Below are positions 1-8,011 of a DNA stretch of 54,450 nt, piece after piece. The stretch comes from JBHENW01 sp046261875 (lineage in GTDB: Bacteria > Acidobacteriota > Thermoanaerobaculia > UBA5066 > Gp7-AA6), in the NCBI GenBank assembly GCA_046261875.1, contig JBHENW010000038.1:1-54450 (forward strand). Direction: 5' to 3'. The notes below the pieces were generated by a model, which made no database searches, had not been told where the DNA came from, and saw only the letters and a list, made by a program, of their open reading frames with translations. The translations under genes and the position numbers were made by a program. The first letter of the stretch is position 1. The number at the start of each line of letters is the position of its first letter.

Positions 1-423
1 TCCGTCGCGTGGCAGCCGTTTCTCGAATCCGTTCAGAGTGTTTTCCCCTTCCGGATCGCGGGAGAGGTGCCGCGGGAAGCCGGTCGGTTCGATCCGGGGC
101 AGCTCCAGCAGGTGCTGATCAACCTGCTCAAGAACGCCACGGAGTCGGGCAGCCCGGCGGGCGAGGTCGCCGTCGGCGTCGAGACCACGCCGCAAGGGAC
201 ACTGCTTCACGTGCTCGACCGCGGCAAGGGGATGGACGAGAAGACCATGCGGATGGCCCTGCTCCCTTTCTATTCGTCCAAGCAGTCCGGCTCGGGCCTC
301 GGGCTTCCGCTCTGCACCGAGATCCTTTCGGCTCACGGAGGCGGGTTGCGCATCCAGCGCAGGTCTGGGGGCGGCACGGTCGTGACCTGCATCCTTCCCG
401 TGGAGGAGGCCGTCGAGTCCTGA
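1..423 (+). CDS. Sensor histidine kinase, C-terminal ATPase part (partial)
   Basis: The reading frame is open from the first base, so the gene begins outside the window; about 140 residues are present. They form a GHKL/HATPase_c domain: N-box QVLINLLKNATE, G1 box DRGKGM, an F-box-like LLPFYSSK stretch and G2 box GSGLGLPL, ending shortly after the last strand. This is the ATP-binding half of a two-component sensor kinase that would phosphorylate its own histidine and pass phosphate to a response regulator. The N-box/G2 arrangement resembles NtrB-like kinases. The sensor and phosphoacceptor domains are not visible, so the signal is unknown. No response regulator follows in the window. Confidence 0.9.
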   Translation, partial: SVAWQPFLESVQSVFPFRIAGEVPREAGRFDPGQLQQVLINLLKNATESGSPAGEVAVGVETTPQGTLLHVLDRGKGMDEKTMRMALLPFYSSKQSGSGLGLPLCTEILSAHGGGLRIQRRSGGGTVVTCILPVEEAVES

Positions 424-550
424 CCAGCGCCTGACAATTCGTGGAAACCGGCTGACAGGATTTGTCAATCGTGGAGTGGCAGCAACGGAGCAACGGACTT
501 ATTTTGAACGACTTCCGCGAAAGGCCCCCGCTTTGCTCTTCGAGCTGTCC

Positions 551-766
551 ATGATCATCCGACTCGCTCCCGAGGAAGCGGCGAACCCGGACGTCGAGCT
601 CGCGGGCGGCGGCCTGCAGCTCACCGAGGTCCTCGAGGGGGCCGACGAGTTTCTCGACGCGATCGTGACGCGCCTGAACGAGATCGTGCGCAAGCCGAGC
701 GGCCGCTTCGTCATTTCCTACGTCGAGGGCCATCCCGGGTCGCGGCGCCCTCCCAAGGTCCAGTAA
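551..766 (+). CDS. Small hypothetical protein
   Basis: A 71-residue open frame starting at ATG 551, acidic in its first half and ending in a basic Pro/Arg tail (GSRRPPKVQ). The frame extends upstream to GTG 476, but codons before 551 have many A/T third positions (act tat ttt gaa) unlike the window's genes, so the internal ATG is preferred. I recognise no family. It follows the kinase gene by about 130 bases on the same strand. The open frames on the opposite strand here look like GC-rich shadows. Confidence 0.45.
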   Translation: MIIRLAPEEAANPDVELAGGGLQLTEVLEGADEFLDAIVTRLNEIVRKPSGRFVISYVEGHPGSRRPPKVQ

Positions 767-787
767 CCGCCGCTTCGCCCACCGGCG

Positions 788-1297
788 CTACACGGGCGGG
801 CTGTCACTGGCCTCGAAGACTTCCCGCTCGGCTTCCCAATCCGCTCGCGGCCGGCTCTGGATCAGGCGCACGCAGCGATTCCATCGCAGAATCGCGTCGT
901 CGTTTCCCTCCGGCCGGATCCTTTCGGCCTCGGCGAAGCACCGGAGCGCTTCCTCGAAAAGAACGATCACCGTGTGGGGCTGATAGCCGGCGCGCAGCTG
1001 CGCCTTGGCCCGGCGCTCGTGGAGAAGGCCCGTGTAGTAGAGACGCTCGTAAGGATCGGTTAGCGTGCGGAAGATGCCTTCCGCTTCCGCGAAACGATCG
1101 GAGGCGCCGCCTTCGAACCGGTCGGTGATCGCCAGCCCCAGCACGCGCAGCGCCTTCTGGTTCTCTGGATCGATGGCGAGGATGTCGCGGCAGATGGATT
1201 CCGTCTCCCCGGGCTCGTTCAAGAATCGGTAGGTCTCCGCCTTGGAGATCGCCTCCGCGATGGCCGCGTTCGTGATCGACTTGAGCTTGAGTTCCAT
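788..1297 (-). CDS. TPR-like hypothetical protein
   Basis: A 169-residue soluble protein made of helical pairs that look like degenerate tetratricopeptide repeats: residues about 15-60 (AETYRFLNEPGETESICRDI, then an AIDPENQKAL turn), 70-100 and 115-145 (FEEALRCFAEAERIRPEGND). It has no signal peptide or membrane segment. The gene starts 18 bases after the sdhB stop on the same strand, so it is probably the last gene of the sdh operon. A scaffold or assembly role for the complex is possible but is only inferred from position. Confidence 0.7.
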   Translation of the reverse strand: MELKLKSITNAAIAEAISKAETYRFLNEPGETESICRDILAIDPENQKALRVLGLAITDRFEGGASDRFAEAEGIFRTLTDPYERLYYTGLLHERRAKAQLRAGYQPHTVIVLFEEALRCFAEAERIRPEGNDDAILRWNRCVRLIQSRPRADWEAEREVFEASDSPPV

Positions 1298-1315
1298 GCG
1301 TCCTCCCGTCGCCTG

Positions 1316-2074
1316 TCAGACCCCGTCGGTTCCATCCTGCTTCCGGCTTCCGAGAATCCATCGGAAGAGCCGGCGGATGGGGTCGTAGAAGTCGTCCACC
1401 ACCCGCTCCTTGAGCGGGATGATCGCGTTGTCGGTGATCCGGATGCCCTCCGGACAGACCTCCGTACAGCACTTGGTGATGTTGCAGAGGCCGAGCCCGA
1501 GCTGGTCCTCGAGGATCCGGGTCCGTGAAACGCCATCCAGCGGGTGCATGTCCAGTGCGGCGACCCGGACGAAGAAGCGTGGCCCCGCGAAGCGATCTTT
1601 CTGATCGTGGTCACGCAGGACGTGACAGACGTCCTGGCAGAGGAAGCACTCGATGCACTTGCGGAACTCCTGAACGCGGTCCAGGTCCTCCTGATACATC
1701 CGCCATTCCACGCCATTCCGGGGGGAGAAGGCGGGGATCTTCCGGTTGACCTGGTAGTTCCAGGACACGTCGGTCACGAGGTCCTTGACGCAGGGAAAGG
1801 CTTTCATCGGTGAGACCGTGATCGGCTGATCCGCCGGGAGCGCGTCCATGCGCGTCTTGCACGTGAGGCGCGGCCTTCCGTTGACCTCGGCCGAGCAGGA
1901 TCCGCATTTCCCCGCCTTGCAGTTCCAGCGCACCGCGAGGTCCGGCGCCTGGTGCGCCTGAACGTAGTGCAGCGCGTCGAGCACCACCATCCCGGGAGAG
2001 ACCGGGACCTGGTAGGGCAGATGCTCGCCCCCGTCCGGACCGCCGCGGAAGATCCGAAGCTCGGCCTCGCGCAC
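1316..2074 (-). CDS. sdhB: Succinate dehydrogenase iron-sulfur subunit
   Basis: A 252-residue iron-sulfur subunit that passes electrons from the flavoprotein to the membrane anchor. The N-terminal ferredoxin-like domain has the [2Fe-2S] ligands C52, C57, C60 and C72 (CKAGKCGSC). The C-terminal domain carries CIECFLCQDVC (C140, C143, C146, C150) and CNITKCCTEVCPEG (C197-C207) for the [4Fe-4S] and [3Fe-4S] clusters, with Cys-Pro at 207-208. Length is normal for SdhB/FrdB. It starts 2 bases after the sdhA stop, so the operon order is anchor, flavoprotein, iron-sulfur subunit. Fumarate reductase activity cannot be excluded from sequence. Confidence 0.95.
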   Translation of the reverse strand: MREAELRIFRGGPDGGEHLPYQVPVSPGMVVLDALHYVQAHQAPDLAVRWNCKAGKCGSCSAEVNGRPRLTCKTRMDALPADQPITVSPMKAFPCVKDLVTDVSWNYQVNRKIPAFSPRNGVEWRMYQEDLDRVQEFRKCIECFLCQDVCHVLRDHDQKDRFAGPRFFVRVAALDMHPLDGVSRTRILEDQLGLGLCNITKCCTEVCPEGIRITDNAIIPLKERVVDDFYDPIRRLFRWILGSRKQDGTDGV

Positions 2075-2076
2075 GG

Positions 2077-3795
2077 CTATGCCCCCTCCTGCAGGGTCTT
2101 CCGGAGCTCTTCGGGCATCTCCGGGAGCGGCGCCTCTGTGAGCTTCATCGCGTCCCCGTCACGAACGACGACATTGTTCCGCTTTCCCCACTTCGGGTCG
2201 AGGTCGGGATAGTCGATCCGGCTGTGCGCGCCGCGGCTCTCCCGGCGGGCGAGGGCGCTGCGCGTCACGGCTTCCGACACCGTCAGCATCGAGGCCATGT
2301 CGCGGGCAAGGTGCCAGCCGGGATTAAAGAGGCGCGAGCCCTCGACCCGGATGTTCGCCGCGAGCTGCTTGAGCGCCCCGATCTTCTCGAGGGCGCGGGT
2401 CAGGTCCTCCTCGGTGCGGAAGATGCCGACCAGGTCCTGCATCGTCTCCTGCAGGTCGTGATGCAGGCCGTACGGGCTTTGCCCCTCGGCGCGCTCGAAG
2501 GGGGCGAGCAGCTCGCGCTCTGCCGAAGCGACGTCGCGGGGATCGATCGCACCCGGCGACGCGGCCGCGGCGTGCCGCGCCGCGGCGTCTCCGGCCCGGC
2601 GGCCGAACACGAGGAGGTCCGAGAGGGAGTTGCCGCCGAGCCGGTTCGCCCCGTGGAGTCCGGCGGCCGCCTCGCCCGCCGCGAAGAGGCCGGGCACGGT
2701 GGACTGCGCCGTCTCCGCGTCCACGCGAATGCCTCCCATCATGTAGTGGCAGGTGGGTCCGACTTCCATCGGGCCCTTTGTGATGTCCACGTCCGCCAAT
2801 TCGAGGAACTGGTGGTACATGCTCGGGAGCTTTCGCTTGACGTACTCGGCCGGCTTGCCGGAGATGTCCAGGTAGGCCCCGCCGTGCTCCGTGCCCCGCC
2901 CTTCGCGCACTTCCATGTAGATGGCGCGCGCCACGACGTCGCGCGTCGAGAGATCCATCTTGGCGGGGTCGTAGCGCTGCATGAACCGCTCGCCGAGCTT
3001 GTTGGTCAGGATGCCGCCCTCTCCGCGCACCGCTTCCGTCACGAGGATGCCCTGGACCCCGGGCGGCCAGACCATGCCCGTCGGGTGGAACTGGACGAAC
3101 TCCATGTCCATCAGCTCGGCGCCGGCGTCGTAAGCGAGCGCCATCCCATCCCCGGTGTACTCCCAGGAGTTCGACGTGATCCGCCAGGCCTTGCCGATCC
3201 CGCCCGTCGCGATCACGACGGCCTTCGCTTTGAGCACGATGAACCGCCCGTTCTCGCGCCAGTAGCCGAACGCGCCGGACACGCGGTCGCCGTCCTTGAG
3301 GAGCCGCGTGACCGCGCACTCCATGTACACGTCGAACCCCATCGCCACGCCGCGGTCCTGGAGCGTCCGGATCATCTCGAGACCGGTCCGGTCGCCGACG
3401 TGGCAGAGCCGCTTGAAGGTGTGCCCGCCGAACGCGCGCTGCAAGATGCGGCCGTCCGCCGTGCGGTCGAAGAGCGCGCCCCACTGCTCGAGCTCCTTCA
3501 CCCCCTCGCCCGCCTCCTGGGCATGGATCTGGGCCATGCGCCAGTTGTTGAGGAGCTTGCCTCCGCGCATCGTGTCGCGGAAGTGGGTGCGCCAGTCGTC
3601 CTTCGTGTCCACGTTCGCCAGCGCCGCCGCGATCCCGCCTTCGGCCATCACCGTGTGCGCTTTTCCCAGCAGCGACTTGCAGACGACGCCGACCCGGGCG
3701 CCCTGGGCCAGCGCCGCGATGGCCGCGCGCAGGCCCGCCCCGCCGGCCCCGATGACGAGTACGTCGTGCTCGTGCGTCTCGTACCGGTCGGTCAC
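2077..3795 (-). CDS. sdhA: Succinate dehydrogenase flavoprotein subunit
   Basis: About 572 residues. The N-terminal FAD-binding fold has VLVIGAGGAGLRA (about 12-24). The KAHTVMAEGG segment puts a histidine (H47) at the covalent-FAD site. Active-site motifs FHPTG, RGEGG and PTCHYMMGGI are present, with HGANRLGGNSL near the C-terminal FAD contact. I chose GTG 3795 because it overlaps the upstream anchor stop as GTGA and places the FAD motif at the usual distance. The open frame continues to 3996, but that extension lies inside the anchor gene and is Arg/Pro-rich. It catalyses succinate to fumarate oxidation (or the reverse) at the cytoplasmic face. Confidence 0.95.
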   Translation of the reverse strand: MTDRYETHEHDVLVIGAGGAGLRAAIAALAQGARVGVVCKSLLGKAHTVMAEGGIAAALANVDTKDDWRTHFRDTMRGGKLLNNWRMAQIHAQEAGEGVKELEQWGALFDRTADGRILQRAFGGHTFKRLCHVGDRTGLEMIRTLQDRGVAMGFDVYMECAVTRLLKDGDRVSGAFGYWRENGRFIVLKAKAVVIATGGIGKAWRITSNSWEYTGDGMALAYDAGAELMDMEFVQFHPTGMVWPPGVQGILVTEAVRGEGGILTNKLGERFMQRYDPAKMDLSTRDVVARAIYMEVREGRGTEHGGAYLDISGKPAEYVKRKLPSMYHQFLELADVDITKGPMEVGPTCHYMMGGIRVDAETAQSTVPGLFAAGEAAAGLHGANRLGGNSLSDLLVFGRRAGDAAARHAAAASPGAIDPRDVASAERELLAPFERAEGQSPYGLHHDLQETMQDLVGIFRTEEDLTRALEKIGALKQLAANIRVEGSRLFNPGWHLARDMASMLTVSEAVTRSALARRESRGAHSRIDYPDLDPKWGKRNNVVVRDGDAMKLTEAPLPEMPEELRKTLQEGA

Positions 3796-4547
3796 AACAG
3801 GCGCAGGTCGCGGATGAGACCCCGCGCGAGGGCGCGGACATACAAGTCGGCGAGTCCGACCGAGAAGAGCGACAGCCAGGCGAATAGCATGTGACGGCCG
3901 TTCAGCCAGCTCGCCCCCCGCCAGAACGCCCCCTGGGCGCGCGCGGCCGGGTCGCAGGAGAAACAGTCGAGCCGCCCCCCGATCAGGTGCCTCCACGAGT
4001 GACAGGAAAAGGTGTACAGGCCGAGGAGGATCACGTTCGCGGTCAGCACGAGCGAGCCGACGCCGACCCCGAACCGCCCGTCGAAGCGATAGGCGCGCAC
4101 GGCGTCGTAGGCGAGCACGAGCAGGAAGAGGATCGCCACGTAGAGGAAGTAGCGGTGCAGATTCTGGAGCACGAACGGGAACCGGGTCTCACCGCGATAC
4201 GGCCGCCGCCTCTCCCCGACGGCACAAGCCGGGGGGTCCAGGAAGAAGGCCCGGTAGTAGGCCTTTCGGTAGTAGTAGCACGTGAGGCGGAATCCCAGAG
4301 GGCCTCCGAGGATCAGGAGCGCGGGCGAGAAGGGCCACCAGCGATGCTCCGGGTCGATCAGGGGGGAGTAGAACGGGGAGAGGTATGGGCCCCATTCGTA
4401 AGCGGCGCCTTCGAACGCGCGCCAGGTGGCGTAGATTCCGAAGAGGCCCAGGACCAGGACGACCGGAGCGATCTCGAGCCACCACCGGTCTCGGCGCTGG
4501 GTGGCGCCGAACCCGCCACGGGCCGCCGCGATAGGAGCTTCCGCCAT
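3792..4547 (-). CDS. Succinate dehydrogenase membrane anchor (Sdh1-type cytochrome b/anchor subunit)
   Basis: About 251 residues from ATG 4547 (MAEAPIAAARGG); an in-frame start at 4640 would add an implausible Cys/His-rich leader. Five hydrophobic segments are visible: WWLEIAPVVLVLGLFGIYAT, PALLILGGPLGFRLTCYYY, YFLYVAILFLLVLAYDAV, SLVLTANVILLGLYTF and MLFAWLSLFSVGLADLYV. Histidines in LHRYF, SCHSWRHL and NGRHM could bind heme or menaquinone. A single five-helix anchor preceding flavoprotein and Fe-S genes matches mycobacterial Sdh1 (Rv0249c-0247c type) rather than the SdhC+SdhD pair. It anchors the complex and passes electrons to quinone. Confidence 0.85.
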   Translation of the reverse strand: MAEAPIAAARGGFGATQRRDRWWLEIAPVVLVLGLFGIYATWRAFEGAAYEWGPYLSPFYSPLIDPEHRWWPFSPALLILGGPLGFRLTCYYYRKAYYRAFFLDPPACAVGERRRPYRGETRFPFVLQNLHRYFLYVAILFLLVLAYDAVRAYRFDGRFGVGVGSLVLTANVILLGLYTFSCHSWRHLIGGRLDCFSCDPAARAQGAFWRGASWLNGRHMLFAWLSLFSVGLADLYVRALARGLIRDLRLL

Positions 4548-4693
4548 GCACCACCCCGCGTCTTGCGCAGCTAGCCTATGCGCGAACGCCGCGCCTGTCA
4601 CCCCGTCGTGCGCGAAGAGTCGTGGCGGCATGCAACACATCGCGCGCGCACCCGTGGCATACCGATTGCTGCACTCCGCTGCGCGGGAGAATC

Positions 4694-5092
4694 ATGAAAA
4701 AGCCATTGCTCTCGGCTCTTTCCATCGCGGCCTCGGTCGTTCTCGCGGCCGCCGCCTGCCGTCCCAGCCAGACCATGGAAAGCCAGACCAAGGATGCCGG
4801 GATCGAAGCCGCGATCAAGACGCGGCTGGCCGCGGAGGTCGGTGTCTCGACGATCACCGCCGTCGAGATCAACGTAACCAACGGCGCCGTCACCCTGGCC
4901 GGTCCCGTCGGCAGCGAGACGGACCGGACGCGGATCGAAGAGGTGGCGCGCTCCGTCGAAGGCGTCGTCAGCGTGTCGAACAACCTGCAGGTGGTCGCCA
5001 CGGCGGTCGTGACGCCGGCCACGATGGGGACCCCGGCGATGGGAGCCACGCCGATGCCCCCGACGCCTCTTCCGACGCCCCCGGGACCTTAG
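4694..5092 (+). CDS. BON-domain lipoprotein
   Basis: 132 residues from ATG 4694; upstream in-frame starts are rejected because this ATG gives a clean lipoprotein signal (MKKPLLSALSIAASVVLAA, then AAAC lipobox). A BON domain follows at about residues 35-100 (GIEAAIKTRLAAEVGV ... VTNGAVTLAGPVGSE ... VEGVVSVSNNLQV), a fold associated with binding membranes or peptidoglycan in OsmY-like proteins. The tail is rich in Pro, Thr and Met (TPAMGATPMPPTPLP). Probably a periplasmic, membrane-tethered stress protein. It is divergent from the sdh operon and convergent with the udgX-like gene. Confidence 0.85.
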   Translation: MKKPLLSALSIAASVVLAAAACRPSQTMESQTKDAGIEAAIKTRLAAEVGVSTITAVEINVTNGAVTLAGPVGSETDRTRIEEVARSVEGVVSVSNNLQVVATAVVTPATMGTPAMGATPMPPTPLPTPPGP

Positions 5093-5095
5093 TCC

Positions 5096-5112
5096 TCCCG
5101 GGTCACCCGGGC
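5096..5112. terminator. Hairpin between convergent genes
   Basis: CCCGGG-TCA-CCCGGG lies exactly between the BON lipoprotein stop and the end of the opposing gene; its loop TCA is also that gene's stop codon on the minus strand. It could act as a compact bidirectional terminator, but there is no T-tract on either side. Confidence 0.35.
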
Positions 5113-6161
5113 GCGCTCGCGGCGAGAGCGCCGGCGACCATACGCAGGTCGCCGAGGAGGAGCCCGTACAACGCTTCCTGGGCTGAGGTGGTCTCCCCGC
5201 GCAGGACCGCTGAGGGATGCAGGGTCGCCATCACCTTCGGGGCCCAGCCGGTCTGCGCCATGAAGCGCCCGCGCTCCTTCATCAATCGAAACTCGGGGCC
5301 GAGCAGCGCCTTGGAAGCCGTTGCGCCGAGACAGACCAGAAGCTGCGGCCGGATGGCGGCGAGCTCCGCCTCCAGCCAGGGGCGGCAGGCGCCGATCTCG
5401 ACCGCGCGCGGGGTCTGGTGGATCCGGCGGCCGCCTCTCTGGACGATGAACTTGAAGTGCTTGACCGCGTTGGTCACGTAGACCGAGCTCCGCTCGAGGC
5501 CGGCCTGCGCGAGCGCGCGGTCGAAGACTTCCCCCGCCGGCCCCACGAACGGAAGACCGCGGCGGTCCTCGGAGTCGCCCGGCTGCTCGCCGACGAAGAC
5601 GAGGCGTGCATCGGGCGGCCCATCGCCGAAGACCGTCTGGGTCGCATCCTTGTAGAGGTCGCAGCCCCGGCAGCCCATCGCCGCTTCGCGCAGCGCCGCG
5701 AGCTCGCGGGTGTCGGGAACGAAGGGCCGGGCGCTGGGGGCCCCGGCGATCTCCCGGGGAGCCGGCGGAACCCTACCGAGCTCCGCGAAGAGAGGCGCAG
5801 GGCTCCCGCCGCCCGCCGGGGACGCAGCGGAGGCTTCTCGCATGCGGAGAAGCCGCTGCACCTCCGGGTCGGAAGGGCGGCCCAACAAGTCGCGCTCGCC
5901 ATGGAGCAGACGCCAGAGCGTCGAGTAGAGCAGGCGCCATCGCGCGGGATCGGGATGGCCCGCCACGGCGCGTGCGAGCTGGACGAATTCCCGAGGTACG
6001 CGAAACGCGCTGCCCGAAGGCGGCCCGGACTCCGGCGGCTCCGATCCGCCGTCCGCCCGTTCCCGCCAGACCGTGTCGGCGGGGGGCACGCCCTCCTCGA
6101 GCAGCCGGCGCGCCGCGTCCCGCCATCCTTCGAAGCCGGGCGGATGGACGACCTCGCGCAT
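5103..6161 (-). CDS. udgX: UdgX-type uracil-DNA glycosylase with N-terminal partial DUF4130 domain
   Basis: 352 residues. Residues 158-350 are a family-4-like uracil-DNA glycosylase: GEQPGDSEDR (191-200), the LPFVGPAG pocket (203-210) and HPSAV (315-319). Fe-S ligand candidates are C164, C167, C259 and C277. The insert GGRRIHQTPR (243-252) matches the R-loop of UdgX, whose histidine (here H248) attacks the deoxyribose and leaves the protein covalently bound to uracil-DNA; that chemistry is known from mycobacterial UdgX. Residues 8-108 (FEGWRDAARRLLEEGVPP ... LLYSTLWRLLHGE) resemble only the first half of DUF4130, a usual fusion partner. The gene lies 32 bases downstream of the DUF748 gene. 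Confidence 0.88.
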   Translation of the reverse strand: MREVVHPPGFEGWRDAARRLLEEGVPPADTVWRERADGGSEPPESGPPSGSAFRVPREFVQLARAVAGHPDPARWRLLYSTLWRLLHGERDLLGRPSDPEVQRLLRMREASAASPAGGGSPAPLFAELGRVPPAPREIAGAPSARPFVPDTRELAALREAAMGCRGCDLYKDATQTVFGDGPPDARLVFVGEQPGDSEDRRGLPFVGPAGEVFDRALAQAGLERSSVYVTNAVKHFKFIVQRGGRRIHQTPRAVEIGACRPWLEAELAAIRPQLLVCLGATASKALLGPEFRLMKERGRFMAQTGWAPKVMATLHPSAVLRGETTSAQEALYGLLLGDLRMVAGALAASAPG

Positions 6162-6193
6162 GACGACAGGATCCTAACGGCGGATCGCCGCGT

Positions 6194-7888
6194 TCATTTG
6201 CGCTTCCTGCCTACCTCCGCCTCGAACCCGGGGAGGATCGCTTCGAAAAACGCGTTCTGGATGAGGCGCGCGATGATCTCCATGGTGCTCGAGTCCGGGT
6301 TGGAAACCGGTCCCTCGATCTTCGCGACCGTGACGACCTCATCGCGCTCCGGGCTCTCGAGGAGCTTCGAGAGGCCGCCCACGACCCCCTCGTAGATCTT
6401 CTTGAAGATGCTCTTCTCTTTGTCCTGCCGCTTGTCGTAAACGTCCAAGTCCTCGAAGACCGGCTTGATGTAACCGCCGATGGCGCGGTTCTTCACGTGC
6501 AGCTCGGTGAAGAGGGAGAAGACGCCCGCGACGACGTCCACCTTGGCGTAAGCGCGCAGGAAGTCGTTCATGGCGGTCATCTGTGTCTTTTCGATCGCGA
6601 GGTCGAGGTTGAAGTCGGGCCCCTTCTCCTCCGGCCGGAAGGTCGCGGCCGCGCGGGTCTTCCCGCTCCCCATGAACCTGCCGGTCAGGCGCGCCTTCGC
6701 CGGGCCCTCCCGGAACTGATTGGAGAGGTTGGTGACCTGCAGGTCCAGGTTGGAAACGAAGACCCGGTAGGGAGGGTCCTTCGCCCGGTTGACCATCCCG
6801 ACCTCGGAGTTCACGAGGCGCATTTGCCGGAGCTTCAGCAGCAGGCCCGGCTTGTTCGTCGCCTCTTCAGCAGCCTTCTCGACCTTGTCTCCCCGCCGCT
6901 TCTCGGCGGCGGCAGTCCGAGCGGTGTGGACGTAATCGATGCGGAGCCCGCGGATCGTCAGGTCGCGCACGTCGGCGACCTTGATCGTCGAGGCGTACTC
7001 GATCCGGCCGGACGTCGAGAGAACGCCCCCCCGCACGATCAGGTTCGCCCGGGAGAGGGGGAGCCGGAGGGGATCGAGGGGGACGTCGCGCAGGCTGAAG
7101 ACGGTGTGAAACCCCGGATGCGGTTCGGCGAGAAAGTCCGCGTGGCCTTCGAACAGGCCGTAGCCCTTGTCGAACAGGACCCCTTCGAGGCGGACCGGGG
7201 AGGGGTAATGCCGTTCCCGCGCGTGGATGTTGCGGATGTTGCTGGCGGTGAAATCGATGCGGCTGGCGCGGATCGGCCGCCTGGGGTCTTCGTCGATGTA
7301 AGTCACTTCGCCGTTCCGCACCCGCAGGAGGTTGATCTTGAGCGGATACATCTCCGCGAACGCCTGCTGCCATCCTTTCCGGTCCACCGGAACCGGGTCC
7401 CGGTCCTCCGACCGCAGCTGGACGAGGTTGATGTGGACGCTGGGCTCGTCGAAGACCATGTCCGCCACGAGATGCAGGCTCAGCAGTTCCTTCCAATGGA
7501 CGCTCGCTTTCCATTCCTTGATGGAGGCGACCGCGGGCTCCGGATGCGCGTCCTGCCGCACGGTCAGGTTCTCCAGCGTGATCGAAAGCCCGAGGAGGCG
7601 GAAGTCCAGTTCCGGGATGCGGACGGTGTACCCCGTGAGCTTCTCGTTCATGCGCCGCTCCATCGACCGCCGCATGGGCTCGTCGATGAAGAGAGAGGTC
7701 AGGATCGTCAGGAGGACGAGGAGCAGGAGGACGCCGCCCCCCCAGAGGACCCACCGCGGCACGCGGCGGGCCGCCCGGGTCGTCGAAGCGACCGACTCCT
7801 GGACGATCCCGGCGACTTTTGGCTGCCGGCGTGCGCTCAACTTCTCCTCGCCGCGAGAGCGCGGCAATGGTTGTGCCAGCGGGGGCAA
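6194..7888 (-). CDS. DUF748/AsmA-like membrane-anchored protein
   Basis: 564 residues in the longest frame. After a basic N-terminus there is one transmembrane helix (about 46-68, WVLWGGGVLLLLVLLTILTS); the rest is a long beta-rich periplasmic region typical of AsmA/DUF748 proteins, with repeated short phrases (LSITLENLTV, ADVRDLTIRGLRIDYV) and a late FEDLDVYDKRQDKEKS motif characteristic of DUF748. Proteins of this group are linked to lipid transport or envelope homeostasis. The start is uncertain: the 5'-most start is TTG 7888 without a clear ribosome site, and GTG 7762 would begin just before the helix. It probably shares a transcript with the downstream udgX-like gene. Confidence 0.75.
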   Translation of the reverse strand: MPPLAQPLPRSRGEEKLSARRQPKVAGIVQESVASTTRAARRVPRWVLWGGGVLLLLVLLTILTSLFIDEPMRRSMERRMNEKLTGYTVRIPELDFRLLGLSITLENLTVRQDAHPEPAVASIKEWKASVHWKELLSLHLVADMVFDEPSVHINLVQLRSEDRDPVPVDRKGWQQAFAEMYPLKINLLRVRNGEVTYIDEDPRRPIRASRIDFTASNIRNIHARERHYPSPVRLEGVLFDKGYGLFEGHADFLAEPHPGFHTVFSLRDVPLDPLRLPLSRANLIVRGGVLSTSGRIEYASTIKVADVRDLTIRGLRIDYVHTARTAAAEKRRGDKVEKAAEEATNKPGLLLKLRQMRLVNSEVGMVNRAKDPPYRVFVSNLDLQVTNLSNQFREGPAKARLTGRFMGSGKTRAAATFRPEEKGPDFNLDLAIEKTQMTAMNDFLRAYAKVDVVAGVFSLFTELHVKNRAIGGYIKPVFEDLDVYDKRQDKEKSIFKKIYEGVVGGLSKLLESPERDEVVTVAKIEGPVSNPDSSTMEIIARLIQNAFFEAILPGFEAEVGRKRK

Positions 7889-8011
7889 CCCACCGAGCCG
7901 CCGAAAGATTGCCTACCCGGTGGCACCTGCCTTGCAGCCCAATCGGTTGGCCGATCCAGCGACTTCCGAGCACTCTCGCGGCCACATCAATTTCAAGACG
8001 AAGGAGGACGT

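Noticed and set aside
432..467. TGACAA and TTGTCA hexamers as an operator
   Set aside because: Short inverted hexamers 30 bases apart are easily met by chance and no regulator is nearby.
3796..3996. N-terminal 67-residue extension of SdhA
   Set aside because: It overlaps the anchor gene, is Arg/Pro-rich and precedes the normal SdhA start that overlaps the anchor stop as GTGA.
7942..7955. ATCGG-TTGG-CCGAT palindrome upstream of the DUF4142 gene
   Set aside because: Only five-base arms; GC-rich DNA gives many such palindromes and no -35/-10 pair anchors it.
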